Part shown: positions 1 through 9,829 of the stretch, in pieces
Layout of the letters: each line of letters begins with the position of its first letter
Position numbering within the stretch: the first letter of the stretch is position 1
NCBI RefSeq assembly: GCF_047468865.1
Contig: NZ_JBLGTV010000007.1
Span: 80,886-144,885, forward strand
Reading direction: 5' to 3'
DNA: 64,000 nt
DNA from: Castellaniella hirudinis_A
GTDB lineage: Bacteria; Pseudomonadota; Gammaproteobacteria; Burkholderiales; Burkholderiaceae_B
Position numbers and translations under genes: made by a program
Notes under the pieces: generated by a model
What the model was told of the DNA's origin: nothing
What the model saw: only the letters and a program-made list of their open reading frames with translations
Databases searched by the model: none

Positions 1-60
1 GAAGCCTGGTCGTTGAACATCCTGGACGCCCAAGTCTTGGATGACGTGTTCAAGGATTAA
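1..60 (+). CDS. C-terminal end of an Rpn-family (DUF4351-type) nuclease gene, cut by the window edge
   Basis: The first 20 codons read in frame to a TAA at 58-60 and encode the ending EAWSLNILDAQVLDDVFKD. This is almost the same ending as the complete Rpn genes at 60942-62216 and 62514-63680. The catalytic part lies outside the window, so completeness cannot be judged. With the array at the other end of the window it shows that this genome carries at least two clusters of the family. Confidence 0.8.
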   Translation, partial: EAWSLNILDAQVLDDVFKD

Positions 61-104
61 GTAAGACATGCGGATTGCCGAAGACCCCGGTATCTGGGCC
101 AAAC

Positions 105-173
105 CCGACAACGCAATTGAAAGCCTGGGCGTTGAATCTGATGGATGCCCGGGTTCCAGAGGATATCTTCAAG
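105..173 (+). pseudogene. Decayed orphan C-terminal tail of an Rpn-family gene
   Basis: Reading from 105, the bases encode PTTQLKAWALNLMDAR followed by VPEDIFK. This aligns residue by residue with the AQLEAWSLNILDAQ-VLDDVFK ending of the Rpn family. No catalytic domain precedes it and no clean stop follows it directly. It appears to be the remains of a further array member deleted down to its 3' end. The stretch from 174 to 269 carries two near-identical copies of GGGGCCAATACA (about 197-226) and no gene that I can see. Confidence 0.6.
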
Positions 174-269
174 CCCGCGCTGTCATCTGAAATAGAGGGG
201 GCCAATACATAGAGGGGCCAATACAGCATGCGGTAAGCCGCTGTGTTCATGGGCGAGGCCATCGGTTCC

Positions 270-1821
270 CTATGCCGGGTACAGGCACCCGGCAATGCTG
301 GCATGTCGTGCTCCGGTGACTTCTGGCAGACAGGCGGCTCGCCCCTGCACATGGGCCTGCGCCAGCCAGGCGAAGGCCATGGCCTCTACGCTGTGCACCG
401 GGATGCCGTAATCCGCCGTGGTGTTCAGCGGGCAGGGCAGGGCGGCGGCCAGGGCCGCCATCAGTACCGGATTGGATGCCCCGCCGCCGCAGGCCAGCAC
501 TTCGCGGGCTCGGGGGGCGTATCGCGTGATGGCTTGTGCGACCGTTTGCACCGTCAACTGCAACAGGGTGGCCTGCACATCGGCGGCGGAAATCTCGCCC
601 GGCGTCCGATCTGGCAAGCTGTTGCCTGCACCTGCACCTGCACCTGCACCTGCACCTGCACCTGCACCTGCACCTGCACCTGCACCTGCACCTGCACCTG
701 CACCTGCACCTNNNNNNNNNNNNNNNNNNNNNNNNNNNNNNNNNNNNNNNNNNNNNNNNNNNNNNNNNNNNNNNNNNNNNNNNNNNNNNNNNNNNNNNNN
801 NNNNNGCATCCGCACCCGGCTCGGCGCGCAGGCCCGCCGCCGCCAAGCGCGACAGCAACCAATCCAGGTTGAACAGATCCCGCCCGGTGGATTTGGGCGG
901 CGGCAGCGCCAGCCAGGGCTCGGCCAGCAGGGCGGCCAGCAGCCCGGCATGGCAGCGCCCGCCGGCCGCCCAGCGCCCCGCCATATCGTATGGCTGACCC
1001 AGGTGCCGTTGCGTCCAGGCGTCCATCAGCATATTGGCCGGCCCTGTGTCAAACCCTAGAATATTGCCGCCACCGCCACCGCCACCGCCACCGCCACCGC
1101 CACCGCCACCGCCACCGCCACCGCCATCAGCGTCGCCGCCGTCCGCGGCCGCCGCGCCCCCCAGCAGCGTGACATTGGCGATCCCTCCCAGGTTCAGCAC
1201 CACGCGGCCCGCCTGGCCGCCAAACACCGCCGCATGAAAAGCAGGCACCAGCGGCGCGCCCTGGCCGCCCGCGGCCACGTCGCGGCTGCGAAAATCCGCC
1301 ACGACGGCAATCCCGGTTCGTTCGGCCAAGCGGGCGGGGGCATTGATCTGGATGGTATAGCCGTCTTGCGGCGCGTGGCGCACGGTCTGGCCGTGCGCCC
1401 CGATGGCGCGGATATCTGTCGCCGACAGGCCGCTGTCCTGCAATAGCCGTCGCACCACCTGGGCATAGCAATCGGCCAGCGCATTGGCGGCGATGGCGCT
1501 GCGGGCCAGTTCATCGGGCCCGGGGGTGTTCAACGCCAGCAGCTGCCGGCGCAAGGCGCTGGGCAGCGGCAGGCTGGCCTGGGCCCGCAGCGATAAACGG
1601 GCGGCGGCGGTCTTGGTTGGCGCCCCCCCCGATTTCTCCGCCGATCCCGGCCTTGGCGCCTGTGCTGTTCTTGGCCCTGATGGCGCCGATCCCGGACTCG
1701 CCAGGCTGTCCGGGCGGCCGCCCACCCCGGCGCCATGGGCGCTCACCAGCACGCCATCCACCCCGTCGGTGCTGGTGCCTGACATCAGGCCGATGAAATA
1801 AGCGGGCTCGTCGTGCTGCAT
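270..1821 (-). CDS. anmK: Anhydro-N-acetylmuramic acid kinase, interrupted by an assembly gap
   Basis: AnmK phosphorylates 1,6-anhydro-MurNAc recovered from cell-wall turnover, giving MurNAc-6-phosphate in the cytoplasm. The N-terminus has the family signature GLMSGTSTDGVDGVLV, followed by GAHGQTVRHAP, NLGGIANVTLL and GFDTGPANMLMDAW. After the gap the C-terminus has ACGGGASNPVLM. The chosen start (ATG at 1819-1821) puts the signature about 10 residues in, as is usual. Unusual points are a Pro/Ser/Gly-rich insert of about 40 residues after the signature, a poly-glycine run from a (CCGCCA)10 tract at 1067-1126, and an Ala-Gly run from a (CCTGCA)n tract that runs into the 94-base N gap (712-805). 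The reading frame differs on the two sides of the gap, but because the gap length is not reliable this is not evidence of a frameshift. The M23 peptidase gene lies upstream, with a terminator hairpin just before the start. Confidence 0.93.
625..711. repeat. Hexanucleotide microsatellite (CCTGCA)n inside anmK
   Basis: At least 14.5 uninterrupted copies of CCTGCA run directly into the N gap. On the coding (minus) strand they encode alternating Ala-Gly. A 6-base unit keeps frame whatever the copy number. The assembly break at its end suggests that the true tract is longer than the reads could resolve. Confidence 0.95.
712..805. other. Assembly gap (94 N)
   Basis: A run of 94 unknown bases starts within the CCTGCA repeat. 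Its length is not a multiple of three and is probably an estimate, so the frame change of anmK across it cannot be interpreted. Confidence 0.99.
1067..1126. repeat. Hexanucleotide microsatellite (CCGCCA)10 inside anmK
   Basis: Ten perfect copies of CCGCCA encode about 20 consecutive glycines in AnmK. The tract lies just after the conserved NLGGIANV motif, at a place where the family has a loop. Confidence 0.95.
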
Positions 1822-1837
1822 CGTTGAACATCCAGAA

Positions 1838-1874
1838 AAACCGCCATGGCCTGCAAAGCGGGCCATGGCGGTTT
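1838..1874 (-). terminator. Rho-independent terminator after the M23 peptidase gene
   Basis: A perfect 14-bp inverted repeat (AAACCGCCATGGCC and its complement, 9-nt loop) is followed on the minus strand by TTTTT. It lies between the M23 stop (1946) and the anmK start (1821), ending about 16 nt before that ATG. Confidence 0.85.
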
Positions 1875-1945
1875 GTGATCTTGCCGGGGAAACGCCTGGG
1901 GTCGCCTGTCCGCCACGCGAATGGCCGCGGACAGGCGGACGGGAA

Positions 1946-3286
1946 TCAGCGTTCGGCCAGCAAATCCACCCGGCTGTCCTGCAAACGGGCCAGCATCTGG
2001 ATTTGGGGCTGATAGCGCTGAACCTGCGCGGCAAAGGCTTTTTTGTCCGACCCTTCCAAGGGGCGGGCCACGGGCAGATCCACCGCGAGGGGATCCACCT
2101 GTTTTTTGTCGATGCGGAATTCGTAGTGCAGGTGCGGCCCCGTGGCCCAGCCGGTGGAGCCGACGTAGCCGATCAGTTGGCCTTGCTGCACGCGGTCGCC
2201 TTTTTTAAGCCCCTTGGCAAAGCGGCTTTGGTGGGCATAGGCCGTGGAATACTTGCCGAAATTCTTGAGCACGATGATCTTGCCATAGCCGTTTTGCCAG
2301 CCGATGAATTCCACCGTGCCGTCGGCCGTGGCGTGGATGGGCGTACCCGCGGGCGCGGCGTAGTCCACCCCTTTGTGGCCGATCCATTTTTGGTGGATGG
2401 GGTGCTTGCGCATGCCGAAGCGTGAGCTGATCCGCGTGAACTTGATGGCCGAACGCAAAAAGGCGCCTTTCAGGCTGGCGCCGGAGAAATCGTAATAACC
2501 CCCTTGGCCCTGGGCGTTGCTGAACCAGACGGCGCTGTAGGTCGTGTCCTTGTTGATGAATTCCAGGGCGCGGATGTGGCCCGAGCCCACTTGTTCGCCG
2601 TCGTGCATGTAGGCGTCGTAGACGATGCGGAAGCGGTCGCCCTTGCGTAGGTCTTTCAGGAAGTCGATGCGGCTGCTCAGGATGTCGACCATTTCCATGG
2701 TGATGGCGTCGGGCACCTGGGCGACGTCGGCCGCCCCGAACAGGGAACTGGTGATTTCGCCTTCGGCCACCCGGGTCTCGCGCATGGCGGCGGTGGTGCG
2801 TTCTTGGGCGACGAATTGATTGTCCGCGTCCGGGCGGACTTCGAGCCAGGCCGATTGGATACCGGACTTGACGGCCGCGCCGGGGGTGTGGGCGTAGCGC
2901 AGCCAGACCAGGTTGCCCTGGTCGTCCAGGGCCGCCTGCACGGTGCGGCCCGGGTACAGCTTGTAGATGGCGCGCGCATTTTTATTGTGCGTCAGGAAGG
3001 CCAGCAGGCCGTCTTCACTGACCCCCAGCCGGTGCAGCAGGTCGGACACCGTGTCGCCCCGGCGGATGCGGGTCGAGGCGATATAAGGGGCGACTGATGC
3101 GGCGGCCTGGGGCGCGGCGCTGTCCAGCGCGGGGAGGGCCAGCGTCTGGCGCGCCTGGTAGATGGGTTCGGGAGGGGGGGAGGGTTTGACGACGGCCAGG
3201 GCGGCAGCGGTCAGGAACAGGCCACCGGCGGCAAACAGCACACTGCGGGTGACATGGCGTTGGCGTTTTTTATCGGCAGGCGTCAT
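1946..3286 (-). CDS. M23-family murein endopeptidase (MepM/YebA-like)
   Basis: Predicted periplasmic zinc endopeptidase that cleaves peptidoglycan cross-links, 446 aa. The N-terminus has a positively charged stretch and one hydrophobic segment (about residues 13-30), fitting a membrane anchor or uncleaved signal. A LysM/OapA-like region follows (STRIRRGDTVSDLLHRLGVS). The C-terminal peptidase M23 domain carries the zinc ligands in GHKGVDYAAPAGTP and GPHLHYEFR, and YAHQSRF. I start at ATG 3284-3286 (MTPADKKRQRH), because the longer reading frame up to 3463 has no signal-like start and would run into the tyrS upstream region. The gene is divergent from tyrS and lies upstream of anmK, so a wall-remodelling gene and a wall-recycling gene are neighbours. 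Confidence 0.9.
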   Translation of the reverse strand: MTPADKKRQRHVTRSVLFAAGGLFLTAAALAVVKPSPPPEPIYQARQTLALPALDSAAPQAAASVAPYIASTRIRRGDTVSDLLHRLGVSEDGLLAFLTHNKNARAIYKLYPGRTVQAALDDQGNLVWLRYAHTPGAAVKSGIQSAWLEVRPDADNQFVAQERTTAAMRETRVAEGEITSSLFGAADVAQVPDAITMEMVDILSSRIDFLKDLRKGDRFRIVYDAYMHDGEQVGSGHIRALEFINKDTTYSAVWFSNAQGQGGYYDFSGASLKGAFLRSAIKFTRISSRFGMRKHPIHQKWIGHKGVDYAAPAGTPIHATADGTVEFIGWQNGYGKIIVLKNFGKYSTAYAHQSRFAKGLKKGDRVQQGQLIGYVGSTGWATGPHLHYEFRIDKKQVDPLAVDLPVARPLEGSDKKAFAAQVQRYQPQIQMLARLQDSRVDLLAER

Positions 3287-3529
3287 GGGAAAAAAAACGG
3301 GTGTCAAGAGGCGGAATCGGGGTACGGCCGACCCGGCAGGCAAGGCCCTTTTTGGGGGTTGCGACGCGGTCGGGGAGACCACCGGGCAAGCGACGCCTCT
3401 GCTAATATGGGGCTGCGCCAAAAACCTGGGCGCCCGATTGTTGTACAAAGGCTGCGGTGGCACGTTATGCTAGCGCATTGTGCTCGATATTTCGAGCCTT
3501 TTTTTAAATTTTCTGATAAAGCAACCACC

Positions 3530-4756
3530 ATGTCGTCCCCGATCGCCCCCGAAGACCCCCAGATCACCCAGGATCTGCGCGTGGCCCAACGGGGCTGCGA
3601 CGAGCTGCTCGTCGCCTCCGAATTTGCCGCAAAACTGGCCCGCAGCCGCCAGACCGGCGTGCCCCTGCGCATCAAACTGGGCCTGGATCCCACCGCTCCC
3701 GACATCCACCTGGGGCATACCGTGGTGCTCAATAAAATGCGCCAGTTGCAAGATCTCGGCCATACCGTCATCTTCCTGATCGGCGACTTCACCGCCCAGA
3801 TCGGCGATCCCAGCGGGCGCAACGCCACCCGTCCGCCGCTCACGCCGGAACAAATCCAGGAAAACGCCAAGACCTACTACGCCCAGGCCAGTCTGGTGCT
3901 GGATCCGGCCCGCACCGAGATCCGTTACAACTCCGAATGGTGCGATCCGCTCGGCACGCGTGGCCTGATCCAACTGGCCTCGCGCTACACCGTGGCGCGC
4001 ATGATGGAACGCGACGACTTCACTCGCCGGTTTCGCGGCGGTGTACCCATTTCGGTGCACGAATTCCTCTACCCCTTGCTGCAGGGCTATGACTCCGTCG
4101 CCCTGAAGGCCGACCTGGAACTCGGCGGCACCGACCAGAAATTCAATCTGCTGGTGGGCCGCGAACTGCAAAAAGAATACGGTCAGGAACCCCAATGCGT
4201 GCTCACCATGCCGCTTTTGGAAGGCACCGACGGGGTCGAGAAAATGTCCAAGTCCAAGGGCAACTACATCGGCATCACCGAAGCCCCGGATTCCATGTTC
4301 GGCAAGCTGATGTCCATTTCGGACACCCTGATGTGGCGCTACTTCGAGCTGCTGTCCTTTCAGTCGCTGGATGACATCGCCGCGCTGCAGGCCGAGATCG
4401 CCGCCGGGCGCAACCCGCGCGATGCCAAGGTTCTGCTGGCCCGGGAAATCGTCGACCGCTTCCATGGGGCCGGGCAGGGGGATACGGCGCTGGAACACTT
4501 CAATGCCCAATTCCGCGACGGCGCCCTGCCCGAGAACATGCCCGAAATCACCGTGGGCGCCGCGCCCATGGGCATCCTCAAGGTTCTGCGCGAATCCGGC
4601 CTAGCGGCGTCGGCCACCGAGGCCCAGCGCAATGTCCAGCAGGGCGGGGTGCGGGTCGATGGCGACCGCATCGAGGACAAATCCCTGCAGCTGCCCGCGG
4701 GCACTTACGTCATGCAGGTGGGCAAACGCAAATACGCCCGGGTGACCCTGACTTGA
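3530..4756 (+). CDS. tyrS: Tyrosyl-tRNA synthetase
   Basis: Cytoplasmic class I aminoacyl-tRNA synthetase that attaches tyrosine to tRNA-Tyr, 408 aa, a normal length. The HIGH-like motif is DIHLGHTVVLNK (about residue 57) and the KMSKS loop is intact in VEKMSKSKGNYIG (about residue 237). The C-terminus is an S4-type RNA-binding domain (ATEAQRNVQQGGVRVDGD). The ATG at 3530 is preferred, since the frame upstream to 3254 overlaps the divergent promoter region and shows no family similarity. An AT-rich stretch at 3470-3525 probably holds the promoter. Confidence 0.96.
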   Translation: MSSPIAPEDPQITQDLRVAQRGCDELLVASEFAAKLARSRQTGVPLRIKLGLDPTAPDIHLGHTVVLNKMRQLQDLGHTVIFLIGDFTAQIGDPSGRNATRPPLTPEQIQENAKTYYAQASLVLDPARTEIRYNSEWCDPLGTRGLIQLASRYTVARMMERDDFTRRFRGGVPISVHEFLYPLLQGYDSVALKADLELGGTDQKFNLLVGRELQKEYGQEPQCVLTMPLLEGTDGVEKMSKSKGNYIGITEAPDSMFGKLMSISDTLMWRYFELLSFQSLDDIAALQAEIAAGRNPRDAKVLLAREIVDRFHGAGQGDTALEHFNAQFRDGALPENMPEITVGAAPMGILKVLRESGLAASATEAQRNVQQGGVRVDGDRIEDKSLQLPAGTYVMQVGKRKYARVTLT

Positions 4757-4841
4757 ACCCGTCCGCCCCCTGTCCCATTGGATCACGTCAGTCAGCTAAT
4801 TCGTTCGGGTCATCCTGGCCCGGCCACCCCTCGGAGGCACC

Positions 4842-5474
4842 ATGAAACTGCATAGCGAATCCTTTCCCGACCAGGGGGTCATCCCCGAGCGCAACGCCTT
4901 CGGCCGCATCGACACGCAAACCCATGTGGCCCTGGCCGGCAACCGCAACCCGCATCTGGCCTGGTCGGACGTGCCCGACGGCACGCGTTCTTTCGCCGTC
5001 CTGTGTGTCGATCCCGACGTCCCCAGCCAGCCGGGCGACGTCAACCAGCCGGGCCGCGAAGTCCCCGCCGACCTCCCCCGGGTGGACTTCTACCACTGGG
5101 TGCTGGTCGATATCGGCGCCGATACGCGCAGCCTGCCCGAAGGCAGCTACGCCAATGGCATCACGCCGCGCGGCAAGGCCGGCCCCCTGGCCCTGGACAG
5201 CACCCGCCAAGGGCTTAACGACTTCACCGGCTGGTTTGCCGCCGACCGCGACATGAACGGCGATTATTTCGGCTACGACGGCCCGTGCCCGCCCTGGAAC
5301 GACGCCCGGGTTCACCGGTATGTCTTTACGGTCTATGCCCTGGATGTCGCCGAATTCCCCCTGTCCGGGCGTTTTACCGGTGCCCAGGCCCAAGCCGCCC
5401 TGCAGGGCCACGTGCTGGCCAGCGCCAGCATCACCGGCACCTATACGCTGAATCCGCGCCTGCACGCCCTGTAG
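4842..5474 (+). CDS. YbhB/YbcL-family (PEBP, Raf-kinase-inhibitor-like) protein
   Basis: A 210-aa protein of the phosphatidylethanolamine-binding protein fold. The family features are visible: NRNPHLAWSDVPDGTRSFAVLC, DPDVPS, the HWVLVDI strand and the ligand-site segment YDGPCPPWNDARVHRY, followed by FTVYALDV. No signal peptide is seen, so it is probably cytoplasmic. Bacterial members have no firmly established role. The start is supported by GGAGG at 4833-4837, four bases before the ATG. It follows tyrS by 85 bases and may be read from the same transcript. Confidence 0.85.
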   Translation: MKLHSESFPDQGVIPERNAFGRIDTQTHVALAGNRNPHLAWSDVPDGTRSFAVLCVDPDVPSQPGDVNQPGREVPADLPRVDFYHWVLVDIGADTRSLPEGSYANGITPRGKAGPLALDSTRQGLNDFTGWFAADRDMNGDYFGYDGPCPPWNDARVHRYVFTVYALDVAEFPLSGRFTGAQAQAALQGHVLASASITGTYTLNPRLHAL

Positions 5475-5491
5475 CGGCAGCCGCCCGCGTC

Positions 5492-7813
5492 TTACAGCGT
5501 TAAGGTATATTCCGCGGAAATCGTCGCGTCGGACAGGTCGTGCGTCCCCGACAAGATCACCTGGCTGTCATGCTCGTCGATGACACCCGGCGTGCTTGTT
5601 TTACTGAGGTGGGACTGATACGCGTCACTCAGCAAATACGTCTGATCATTGAATGTGCCCCATAAGACGTCCGTGATACTGTCCGTATTCGCGGCCGCCA
5701 GGGCACTGAACACCTCCGCATGGGTTGCGCTGCTCGCCAGGCCGGACAGGTCTACTTTGGTGGGGGTGGTCGCGGCGGTGCTGCCACTCAACTGGATTGC
5801 GTCATCCACCGTAAAATCCTGGATGGTCGTGATATTGTCCAGGCCGACGCCGGCCGTAGCCATGGTAATGACAAATAAATCATGGCCGGCGTCCCCCGTC
5901 AGGCTATCGCTGCCTTGCGTGCTATACAGGGTGTCGTTGCCCGCGCTCCCGGTGATCACATCGTCCAGCGTGCTGCCTATGATAGTCAGCGGCCCCGTAA
6001 AAGACGAGCCATTGATGGTCAGGCCAGGGCCGGTTGTCGTGGTCGCAGGCACGGAAAGCCATGCCAGCAAGGCATAATCCCCTGTCAGGTTGATGACGCT
6101 GCCGCTGTCTGTCGTCATCTGGGCAAGGGTGATGTCCTCTGGGTGGGTGACGCTGCCCGGGGTGCTATGGAGGTTTATCTCCTCCGCGCCAGTGAGGGTG
6201 ATAATTCTGCTTTGTAGGGAAGGGAATTCGCTCGCATTGCCGATCAGGTTCAGGTTGAAAATCGTGTGGCCCGCCGCCATGGCCACCGTGCTGGCATCCA
6301 GCTTTACGCCGCTGACCGTCAACGAATCCGTATCCTCAAAATTCGTCCCGGTAAACACGCCGGTGCTGTTCATGATGAATTCGTCCTGGGACACCAGGCT
6401 GGCATCGACGGCGAATGTGCTGGCGCCATTGACCCGCAGGGCTTCCACCCCGCTGACACGATCCACCAGATTGGCCGCTTCGGTCACTGTGGTGAGGCTG
6501 ACCGCATCGGTAAAGGCTAAAGTATCCCGGCCCGCGCCAAGATCAATCTGGTCGGCCGCGGTCAGCCCCGCCCACGTGGTGGTCATCATGTCGTTGCCGG
6601 CGCCGGTCTTCAGGGTCTGGTCTTCAGCCGCGGAAGCCGCCAAGACAAGCGCTTGATTGCCCGTAGATGCCGACGTATCGACGGTGCGCAAGACTGCGGA
6701 CGTGACCGTGGCATTGACTGAACCTGTCCCCTCGACCGTCAAGCGGGTCAAGGTGTCCGCCGCCGTGGCAGTCGCGGTGCCCAGGGTGCCCAACACATTG
6801 ACGCCGACCGCCTGTACCGTCAGGAATTCGATGTGGTCCATCGTGACCCCCGTCGCGGTGGCATCATGCAAAGCCAAAACCGCCGCATCGTCTATCGCCG
6901 CCGTTGCGTCGCTAAAGGAAAAAGCCGTGACATCCAGTGCTGTTGTCCCCACTTTTCCTTCCAGGCCGGCCGTTTGATCGGGTGTCAGGGCCACGATGTT
7001 ATTGCCCGTGGTGCCATGGGTGAGCCAGACTTGTTGCACGTCTGCGTTACCGGACACATCGAGCGCGCCTGCGCCGGCCAGCTGCGCCTTGACGATTTCC
7101 ACGGCGGTGACCGCCGCGCCGGCAAACGCAGCCCCATTGGCATTGCCGATCAGGTGGATCGTATCGGTGCCCGCGCCGCCGTCAATCTGGTCGCCAGCCG
7201 TCAGCGTGGCCAGGCGCGTCCCGCCTGCGTCAATGGCTTCCACCGCCATGATGGTGTCGTCCCCGGCCGTGCCGACGATAATGTCCGTGTCGGTCGTCAG
7301 GGTGAAATCCCTGATCGGCGGCGCGTCGTCCTCAGCAGGCGGCGCGTAAGGATCGTATGGCGCGTCGGGGCGGTCTTCTTGGTAGCCGTATCTGTAGAAA
7401 TGGTTGGCCAGGGCGTCGCGCTGCGCATCGGATAGCGTGGTGGCGTCCGGGGAAATGCCAAAGGCGGCCAGAAGATCGGCGTTGCCCAGGGCATAGGCCA
7501 GCAGGCTGGCATCGTTGACCGCCGCTGCGGCGGGGGCCGAAGGCGCACGGCCCTCGTCAATCCCGTAAGTAATGAAATGAACGAACAGGTCGGCGGGAGA
7601 CAGATCGGCCGCCCGCAAATCGGGGTTGTTGTCCAGATAGTGCTGAATATCAAACCAGGGGGACGGTGCGCGGGAAGCTTCCCCAGCCAGGGCTTCGTCC
7701 GCGCCGTGGTTGACGTAGTGCACCCATGCGGCGTCGGGGGTATTGATGCCGGCGGCCCACAAGTCCGGGTTGTTTTTCAGGTAGTATCGGGCGTTGAAAA
7801 ACGGATCGGGCAT
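5492..7813 (-). CDS. Large secreted surface-type protein with N-terminal NPDL repeats
   Basis: A 773-aa protein, rich in Ala, Thr, Asp and Val and nearly free of Cys. Residues 1-115 contain about three copies of a helical repeat (FFNARYYLKNNPDLWAAGI, then FDIQHYLDNNPDLRAADL) also present in the proteins at 47844, 49621 and 51602. The remainder is a Thr/Asp-rich series of predicted beta repeats with segments such as GTAGDDTIMAVEAIDAGGTR and GSAGNDTLYSTQGSDSLTGD. These resemble RTX-type or S-layer-type calcium-binding proteins. No classical signal peptide is present, so type I secretion is plausible, but no transporter is in the window. The start is at 7811-7813, with AGGAGA nine bases upstream, matching the starts of the paralogues. 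It sits apart from the other three, between ybhB and glyA. Function: surface layer, adhesin or matrix protein (inference). Confidence 0.75.
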   Translation of the reverse strand: MPDPFFNARYYLKNNPDLWAAGINTPDAAWVHYVNHGADEALAGEASRAPSPWFDIQHYLDNNPDLRAADLSPADLFVHFITYGIDEGRAPSAPAAAAVNDASLLAYALGNADLLAAFGISPDATTLSDAQRDALANHFYRYGYQEDRPDAPYDPYAPPAEDDAPPIRDFTLTTDTDIIVGTAGDDTIMAVEAIDAGGTRLATLTAGDQIDGGAGTDTIHLIGNANGAAFAGAAVTAVEIVKAQLAGAGALDVSGNADVQQVWLTHGTTGNNIVALTPDQTAGLEGKVGTTALDVTAFSFSDATAAIDDAAVLALHDATATGVTMDHIEFLTVQAVGVNVLGTLGTATATAADTLTRLTVEGTGSVNATVTSAVLRTVDTSASTGNQALVLAASAAEDQTLKTGAGNDMMTTTWAGLTAADQIDLGAGRDTLAFTDAVSLTTVTEAANLVDRVSGVEALRVNGASTFAVDASLVSQDEFIMNSTGVFTGTNFEDTDSLTVSGVKLDASTVAMAAGHTIFNLNLIGNASEFPSLQSRIITLTGAEEINLHSTPGSVTHPEDITLAQMTTDSGSVINLTGDYALLAWLSVPATTTTGPGLTINGSSFTGPLTIIGSTLDDVITGSAGNDTLYSTQGSDSLTGDAGHDLFVITMATAGVGLDNITTIQDFTVDDAIQLSGSTAATTPTKVDLSGLASSATHAEVFSALAAANTDSITDVLWGTFNDQTYLLSDAYQSHLSKTSTPGVIDEHDSQVILSGTHDLSDATISAEYTLTL

Positions 7814-8081
7814 ATGGCTGAGTCTCCTGGCTGTCATTGTTCAATGTCGCTTCGCAGACCACCTTACCATGGCGTCAGTGTGGTTGTTGTTCTTTGCAAG
7901 GGAGAAACGCCCCTGCGCGGGGCGCCGGGATCAAGGCCCAAGGGCAAAACGCTGTCCGGGTTCGCCTGAACCAAAGCCATGGCTGTATGGGCCTCGTGAA
8001 AAATCCGGGCTAGAATGATCTGATTTCCCGTGCGGTGTCTGCACATATCACCATCCTTCCTCTCGCTACCAGGAATCCTCA

Positions 8082-9326
<1,245 letters not shown>

Positions 9327-9361
9327 ACGGGGGCGGGCGCTTGGCGGCGCCCGATATGCGC

Positions 9362-9829
9362 ATGAAATGTCCGTTCTGCAGCTGTGCCGACACCCAGGTG
9401 GTGGATTCCCGGGTCTCCGAAGAAGGCGACACCATCCGCCGCCGCCGGCGCTGCACGGCCTGTGAACGGCGTTTCACCACCTACGAGCGGGTCGATCTCA
9501 TGATGCCCGCCGTGGTCAAGCGCAATGGCTCCCGGGTGGATTTCAACCCGGCAAAATTGCGCGCCAGCATGGCGCTGGCCCTGCGCAAGCGCTCGGTCAG
9601 CGCCCCCGACCTGGATGCCGCCGTGGCCCGCATCCAGGAAAAACTGCTGACCAGCGGCAAACGCGAGATCACCTCGGATCACATCGGCGAACTCGTCATG
9701 GCCGAATTGCGGCAACTGGATCAAGTGGCCTATGTCCGCTTCGCGTCGGTCTATCGCAGCTTCGAGGATATCCGCGAATTCGCCCACACCATCAACGAGT
9801 TTCGCGCCCCGGACGATGACACACCCTGA
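9362..9829 (+). CDS. nrdR: Transcriptional repressor NrdR
   Basis: Repressor of ribonucleotide reductase genes that binds NrdR boxes and senses ATP/dATP, 155 aa. The N-terminal zinc ribbon has two Cys pairs (MKCPFCSCADTQVVDSR and RRCTACERRFTTYER), then an ATP-cone domain (VVKRNGSRVDFNPAKLRAS to YRSFEDIREF). The family usually starts directly at M-(K/R)-CPFC, so I use ATG 9362. ATG 9356 and TTG 9341 are in frame upstream. Its end overlaps the start of ribD by 14 bases, implying coupled translation. Confidence 0.94.
   Translation: MKCPFCSCADTQVVDSRVSEEGDTIRRRRRCTACERRFTTYERVDLMMPAVVKRNGSRVDFNPAKLRASMALALRKRSVSAPDLDAAVARIQEKLLTSGKREITSDHIGELVMAELRQLDQVAYVRFASVYRSFEDIREFAHTINEFRAPDDDTP

Noticed and set aside
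712..805. anmK changes reading frame across the N run
   Set aside because: The gap length (94) is not reliable and the gap lies in a repeat, so the shift says nothing about a real frameshift.
3254..3529. Upstream extension of the tyrS frame
   Set aside because: It overlaps the divergent M23 gene start and shows no family similarity; the family start is at 3530.
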